DNA of 64,000 bases from an uncultured Clostridium sp. Lineage in GTDB: Bacteria; Bacillota; Clostridia; Clostridiales; Clostridiaceae. This document shows, in pieces, positions 59,992-64,000 of the stretch. Every line of letters starts with the position of its first letter. The first letter of the stretch is position 1. The notes below the pieces were generated by a model that did no database searches, was not told the origin of the DNA, and saw only the letters and a list, made by a program, of their open reading frames with translations. Position numbers and translations under genes: made by a program. The stretch spans positions 1 to 64,000 of the forward strand of contig URGW01000016.1 of the NCBI GenBank assembly GCA_900547475.1, read 5' to 3'.

Positions 59992-61200
59992 CTATATTGT
60001 TAATAAAAATCCTGCTATTGTTGCACTTAGGAGGTTAGAAAGAGTTCCTGCTATAATAGCTTTCCATCCTAAACGTGCTATGTCATGCTTTCTACTAGGA
60101 GCCATACCACCTATACCACCTATTAATATAGCTATAGATGAAATATTAGCAAATCCACATAATGCAAATGTAACTATTGCTATTGTCTTTGATGACAATG
60201 TAGACATAATTTCAGAAAGGCTTGAAAATGCTACAAATTCATTTAAAACAATCTTTTGCCCAATTAATGAACCTGCTGTTACTGCTTCTCCCCATGGTAC
60301 ACCAACAATAGCTGCAACTGGTGCAAATATATATCCTAAAATAGATTGTAAGCTTAAATTTCCAATTCCGAACCAGCCTCCTATTAATCCTATAATACCA
60401 TTTACTAAGGCTATTAAAGCAACAAATGCTAATAATATAGCTGCTATATTAAGAACTAACCCTAATCCATCTATAGCACCTTTAGCTGCTGCATCAACAA
60501 CATTAGCCGAATCATCTTTAACCATTTCAATTTCATCATTTACTTTTGCTTGTTTTATTTCTGGTATTATAATCTTAGACATTATAAGCCCTGCAGGTGC
60601 AGACATAAAACTTGCAGATACTAGATATTCTATTGGAATACCTAATAATGAATATCCAACTAATATTGATCCTGAAACTGATGCAAGTCCTCCAACCATA
60701 ACAGTAAATAACTCTGACTCAGTAAGCTTCTCTACATATGGTTTAATTAAAAGAGGCGCCTCTGTTTGACCTAAAAATATATTAGCTGAAGATGATATAG
60801 TTTCTAATTTAGATGTTCCTAAAAGCTTTGATAAAGCTCCACCTATAATTTTTATAATAAATTGCATAATTCCTAAATAATACAATACTGATACAATAGC
60901 TGATATAAATATAATTACTCCTAATACATTAACAGCAAATATACTTCCATCATTAGCTAGTGATCCAAATAAAAAACTTATCCCTTCTTTTGCATAATCA
61001 ATTACTGATTGTACAGCCAATGATACTCTACTTAGCACATATTTACCTACACTCCACTTTAATGCAGCAAGAGCAAATCCAAATTGAATTAAAAAACCTA
61101 TTACTACAGTTCTCCAGTTAATTTTTTTCTTGTTATTTGAAAGCAAAAATGCTACAAGAAATATGAAAGCTATTCCTAGAATACAATTTAATATTGCCAC
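59992..61200 (-). CDS. nupC: Concentrative nucleoside transporter, NupC/CNT family
   Basis: This 402-residue membrane protein imports nucleosides by H+ or Na+ symport. It shows the Nucleos_tra2 hallmarks GQTEAPLLIKPY, SVSGSILVGYSLLGIP and, near the end, LCGFANISSIAILIGGIGGM. The GTG at 61200 is favoured since GGAG precedes it by seven bases and the length then equals NupC; the in-frame ATG at 61251 would add a basic extension with no good ribosome site. It stands alone. Confidence 0.9.
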   Translation of the reverse strand: MAILNCILGIAFIFLVAFLLSNNKKKINWRTVVIGFLIQFGFALAALKWSVGKYVLSRVSLAVQSVIDYAKEGISFLFGSLANDGSIFAVNVLGVIIFISAIVSVLYYLGIMQFIIKIIGGALSKLLGTSKLETISSSANIFLGQTEAPLLIKPYVEKLTESELFTVMVGGLASVSGSILVGYSLLGIPIEYLVSASFMSAPAGLIMSKIIIPEIKQAKVNDEIEMVKDDSANVVDAAAKGAIDGLGLVLNIAAILLAFVALIALVNGIIGLIGGWFGIGNLSLQSILGYIFAPVAAIVGVPWGEAVTAGSLIGQKIVLNEFVAFSSLSEIMSTLSSKTIAIVTFALCGFANISSIAILIGGIGGMAPSRKHDIARLGWKAIIAGTLSNLLSATIAGFLLTI

Positions 61201-61251
61201 AAAATCACTCCATCCTTTGTTTAGATATTTTTTCTTCTTTAGTTTTATCAA

Positions 61252-61394
61252 AAATATGGTTTTATATTCTATATGTAAAACTAATACCTTTTTATATATA
61301 AATTCAAAGTATACACATGTCTTGACTTATTCTAATAAATTACTATATAATTAATTATTATTTAAAATATTTTTACTGCTTTGAAAAGGAGTAG
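61252..61394. other. Intergenic region between nupC and the leuS leader
   Basis: AT-rich; it must contain divergent promoters for nupC and the T-box leader. No operator or further gene stands out. Confidence 0.4.
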
Positions 61395-61676
61395 TACTAT
61401 AATATTGTAATCTTAAGAGAGCTGTTGGTTGCTGAAAAACAGTGATACATTTATAGGAACTTGCCTTGGAGCTTACTTGTTTAGAAGCAAGTACGGAATC
61501 CCCGTTACGGATTTGAGTGAAAGATTTGTCAGTTATAAGATTCAAGTGGAGAGTTAATAAAAAATCAGATTATCTTATTTTTTAACTAACCAATAATTTA
61601 AAACTACAAACTTTAATAAGAGTGGTACCGCGAAATATAGCTTTTCGTCTCTTAATTGAGATGAGAGGCTTTTTTT
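61395..61676 (+). ncRNA. T-box leader of leuS
   Basis: The T-box sequence AGTGGTACCGCG (61621-61632) is canonical. A stem I region starts near 61405 (AAGAGAGCTGTTGGTTGCTGA). GCTTTTCGTCTC (61640-61651) and GAGATGAGAGGC (61658-61669) form the terminator, ending in a T-run. Uncharged tRNA-Leu should stabilise the antiterminator and let leuS be read. A CTT triplet at 61472-61474 is a candidate specifier codon, but I cannot fix it without folding. Confidence 0.9.
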
Positions 61677-61745
61677 ATATATTTTTATTGATTTAGGGAA
61701 TAATTAATTGATATATTTCCATTACATCTAAGGAGGGTTAAAACT

Positions 61746-64000
61746 ATGAGTAACTACGGAACTGCTATTGATAAAAAGTGGCAAAATAAGTGGGAAGAAA
61801 CTGAACTTTACAAATTTAATCCAGATGCAGAGGGCGAAAAACTTTACGTTTTAGAAATGTTCTCTTACCCATCAGGAAGTCAATTACATGCTGGTCACTG
61901 GTTTAACTATGGACCTGTTGATTCATGGGCAAGATTAAAAAAAATGCAAGGATACAATGTGTTCCAACCAATGGGATTTGATGCCTTTGGTTTACCAGCA
62001 GAAAACTTTGCAATTAAGACTGGGATTCATCCATGGGATTCTACTGAAAAAAATATTAAGACTATGGAAGAACAATTAAAAGCTATGGGAGCAATGTTTA
62101 ACTGGGAAAATGAAGTTATAACTTGTACTCCAGAATATTATAAATGGACTCAATGGGTCTTCTTACAATTATTAAAGAATGGCTTAGCTTACAGAAAGAA
62201 AGCTCCTGTAAACTGGTGTCCATCTTGTAACACAGTTTTAGCTAATGAACAAGTTGTTGATGGTGCTTGTGAAAGATGTTCAACTGAAGTTACTAAGAAA
62301 GACTTAACTCAATGGTTCTTCAAAATTACTGAATATGCTGATGAACTATTAGAAAAATTAGATACTTTAGATTGGCCAGAAAAGACAGTTGCTATGCAAA
62401 AGCACTGGATTGGTAAATCTACTGGTGCTGAAGTTAACTTCAAAGTTAAAAATTCAGATATTAACTTTAATGTATTCACAACAAGAGTTGATACTTTAAA
62501 TGGTGTTACTTATGTTGTTTTAGCTCCTGAAAATCCATTAGTTGATGAAATAACTACCGATGAAAATAAGGCTGCTGTTGAAGAATATAAAGAAGCTGCT
62601 AAGAAGCAATCTGATATAGAAAGACAATCTCTTACTAGAGAAAAAACTGGTGTATTCACTGGTTCATATGCTATAAATCCTATAAACGGTAAGGAAGTTC
62701 CAGTTTGGGTTGGAGATTATGTTCTTGCAACTTATGGTACTGGTGCTGTTATGGCTGTTCCAGCTCATGATGAAAGAGACTTTGCTTTTGCTACTAAATT
62801 TAACTTACCAATAGATCAAGTTATAACTAGCAAAAAAGGTGAAGAAGTTGAATTACCATACTGTGAATATGGTGTTTTAATTAACTCTGGTGAATTCGAT
62901 GGATTAACTACTGAGCAAGCTAAAGAAGCTATAGTTGAAAAATTAGCTAAAGATAACTTAGGTTCTGCTAAAGTTAATTACAGATTAAGAGACTGGTTAG
63001 TTTCAAGACAAAGATATTGGGGAGCTCCAATTCCAATAATCTATTGTGAAGATTGTGGTGCTGTTCCAGTTCCAGAAAAAGATCTTCCTGTTGAATTACC
63101 ATACAATGTTGAGTTTGCTCCAGATGGTAAGTCACCACTTGCTAAATGTGATGAATTCGTTAATACTACTTGTCCTTGTTGTGGTAAACCAGCTAAGAGA
63201 GAGTGTGATACTTTAGATACATTCGTTTGCTCTTCTTGGTACCAAATGAGATATGTAGATAATAAAAATACTGAAATTGCTTTTGATAAGGAAAAGGTAG
63301 ATAAAATGCTTCCTGTTGACAAATATGTTGGTGGACCAGAGCATGCTTGTATGCACTTATTATATGCAAGATTTATAACTAAGGCTTTAAGAGATATGGG
63401 TTACTTAAGCTTTGATGAACCATTCAAGAGCTTAACTCACCAAGGACTTATCTTAGGACCAGACGGATTAAAGATGTCTAAGTCTAAAGGAAATACTATA
63501 TCTCCAGATGATTACATTAAAGAATATGGTGCAGACGTATTTAGAATGTACTTAATGTTCGGATTTGCTTACACTGAAGGTGGAGCTTGGAGTGATGATG
63601 GTATTAAGTCTGTTGCTAGATTTGTAGATAGAATTGAAAGATATTTAACTATCTGCAGAGAAGCTATTGAAGCTGCTACAAATAACAAAGATACTATGGA
63701 TAAAGCAGAAAAAGAATTAAACTTCTGGTTAAATAACGCTATTAAAGGTGTTACTGAAGATGGTGAAAAGATGCAATTCAACACTGCTATTGCAAGAATG
63801 ATGGAATTCATTAATGCTTTATCTAAGTATGTTCAAGAAGAAACTAAGAACTTAGATTTCTTAAGAACTGTATGCGAAAGCTTTATTAAGATATTAGCTC
63901 CATTTGCTCCTCACTTTGCTGAAGAACAATGGTCATTATTAACTGGTAAGTATTCAGTATTTAACGAAGCTTGGCCAACATATGATGCTAAAGCTTTAGT
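61746..64000 (+). CDS. leuS: Leucyl-tRNA synthetase (3' end outside the window)
   Basis: The open frame runs to the last base (751 codons seen). The class I HIGH-type motif is in MFSYPSGSQLHAGHW (about 38-52) and KMSKS in GLKMSKSKGNT (about 575-585). Zinc-ribbon cysteines appear in NWCPSCNTVLANEQ and CERC. A CP1 editing domain (about 220-420) contains the threonine-rich TTRVDTL stretch. Relative to typical bacterial LeuRS of about 810-820 residues, some 60-70 C-terminal residues are missing because of the window edge, not truncation. AAGGAGGGTT precedes the ATG and a T-box controls it. Confidence 0.96.
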   Translation, partial: MSNYGTAIDKKWQNKWEETELYKFNPDAEGEKLYVLEMFSYPSGSQLHAGHWFNYGPVDSWARLKKMQGYNVFQPMGFDAFGLPAENFAIKTGIHPWDSTEKNIKTMEEQLKAMGAMFNWENEVITCTPEYYKWTQWVFLQLLKNGLAYRKKAPVNWCPSCNTVLANEQVVDGACERCSTEVTKKDLTQWFFKITEYADELLEKLDTLDWPEKTVAMQKHWIGKSTGAEVNFKVKNSDINFNVFTTRVDTLNGVTYVVLAPENPLVDEITTDENKAAVEEYKEAAKKQSDIERQSLTREKTGVFTGSYAINPINGKEVPVWVGDYVLATYGTGAVMAVPAHDERDFAFATKFNLPIDQVITSKKGEEVELPYCEYGVLINSGEFDGLTTEQAKEAIVEKLAKDNLGSAKVNYRLRDWLVSRQRYWGAPIPIIYCEDCGAVPVPEKDLPVELPYNVEFAPDGKSPLAKCDEFVNTTCPCCGKPAKRECDTLDTFVCSSWYQMRYVDNKNTEIAFDKEKVDKMLPVDKYVGGPEHACMHLLYARFITKALRDMGYLSFDEPFKSLTHQGLILGPDGLKMSKSKGNTISPDDYIKEYGADVFRMYLMFGFAYTEGGAWSDDGIKSVARFVDRIERYLTICREAIEAATNNKDTMDKAEKELNFWLNNAIKGVTEDGEKMQFNTAIARMMEFINALSKYVQEETKNLDFLRTVCESFIKILAPFAPHFAEEQWSLLTGKYSVFNEAWPTYDAKAL

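Noticed and set aside
60080..60769. Plus-strand ORF of 229 codons
   Set aside because: Long, but entirely antisense to nupC, whose family motifs are intact; no ribosome site or recognisable domain.
63041..63811. Two minus-strand ORFs
   Set aside because: Both lie opposite the conserved body of leuS and have no supporting signals.

Overview
The window is AT-rich chromosomal DNA with the gene content and style of a strictly anaerobic Clostridium (sensu stricto) type Firmicute. Supporting signs are strong AGGAGG ribosome sites, occasional GTG and TTG starts, a T-box leader before leuS, a tandem pair of reverse rubrerythrins, iron-sulfur L-serine dehydratase, BglG/LicT antitermination and BlaI/BlaR1 genes. 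No rRNA, tRNA, insertion sequence, prophage or CRISPR array was recognised. The species cannot be fixed from the window.

Layout. 0.2-6 kb: NdpA-like nucleoid protein, a LysR regulator divergent from a YdiN-type MFS permease, and a VanY-like peptidase. 4.7-9.7 kb: Fur-controlled siderophore uptake operon ending in an MFS gene. 9.9-13.5 kb: remnant MNT/HEPN toxin-antitoxin pair, AraC regulator, HAD phosphatase, RpiR regulator. 13.7-16.8 kb: two-component system led by a UBA-like DUF4342 membrane protein, plus a paralogue. 17-20.3 kb: Ktr potassium uptake and a pair of half-size TSUP permeases. 20.6-23.2 kb: L-serine dehydratase subunits with a PTS_EIIC-like membrane protein. 23.4-24.1 kb: zeta-type toxin with a small partner. 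24.3-30.2 kb: old-yellow-enzyme reductase, type II dehydroquinase, YdiB-like shikimate/quinate dehydrogenase, a small zinc protein and a DAACS symporter. 30.2-34.8 kb: beta-glucoside PTS operon. 34.9-43.6 kb: GntR-ABC operon, CYTH protein, BlaI/BlaR1, two polysaccharide deacetylases, a serine hydrolase and a TM2 protein. 43.8-53.6 kb: the aromatic amino acid operon. 53.6-64 kb: cardiolipin synthase, rubrerythrins, a two-component system, a nucleoside transporter and leuS (cut by the window end).

Two regulatory observations stand out. First, a 15-bp dyad of the form ATAGA-N5-TCTAT recurs about 58-65 bp upstream of the inferred starts of four genes. These are the YdiN-like permease, the YdiB-like dehydrogenase (with AroQ), the old-yellow-enzyme reductase and a 61-residue zinc protein. 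The LysR gene next to the permease is the obvious candidate regulator, so loci 20 kb apart would form one shikimate/quinate regulon. Second, the aro operon begins with an unlisted 51-codon leader ORF, one third Phe/Tyr/Trp, followed by mutually exclusive hairpins and an intrinsic terminator. This is a classical attenuator for aromatic amino acids.

The aro operon encodes two DAHP synthases, AroB, AroE, AroK, AroA, AroC, PheA and TyrA, but no 3-dehydroquinate dehydratase. The only one in the window is the AroQ of the LysR-box cluster, which may tie the anabolic and putative catabolic sets together. A tandem set of structured repeats at 59.76-59.93 kb and imperfect repeats inside the aro operon are the main unexplained non-coding structures.
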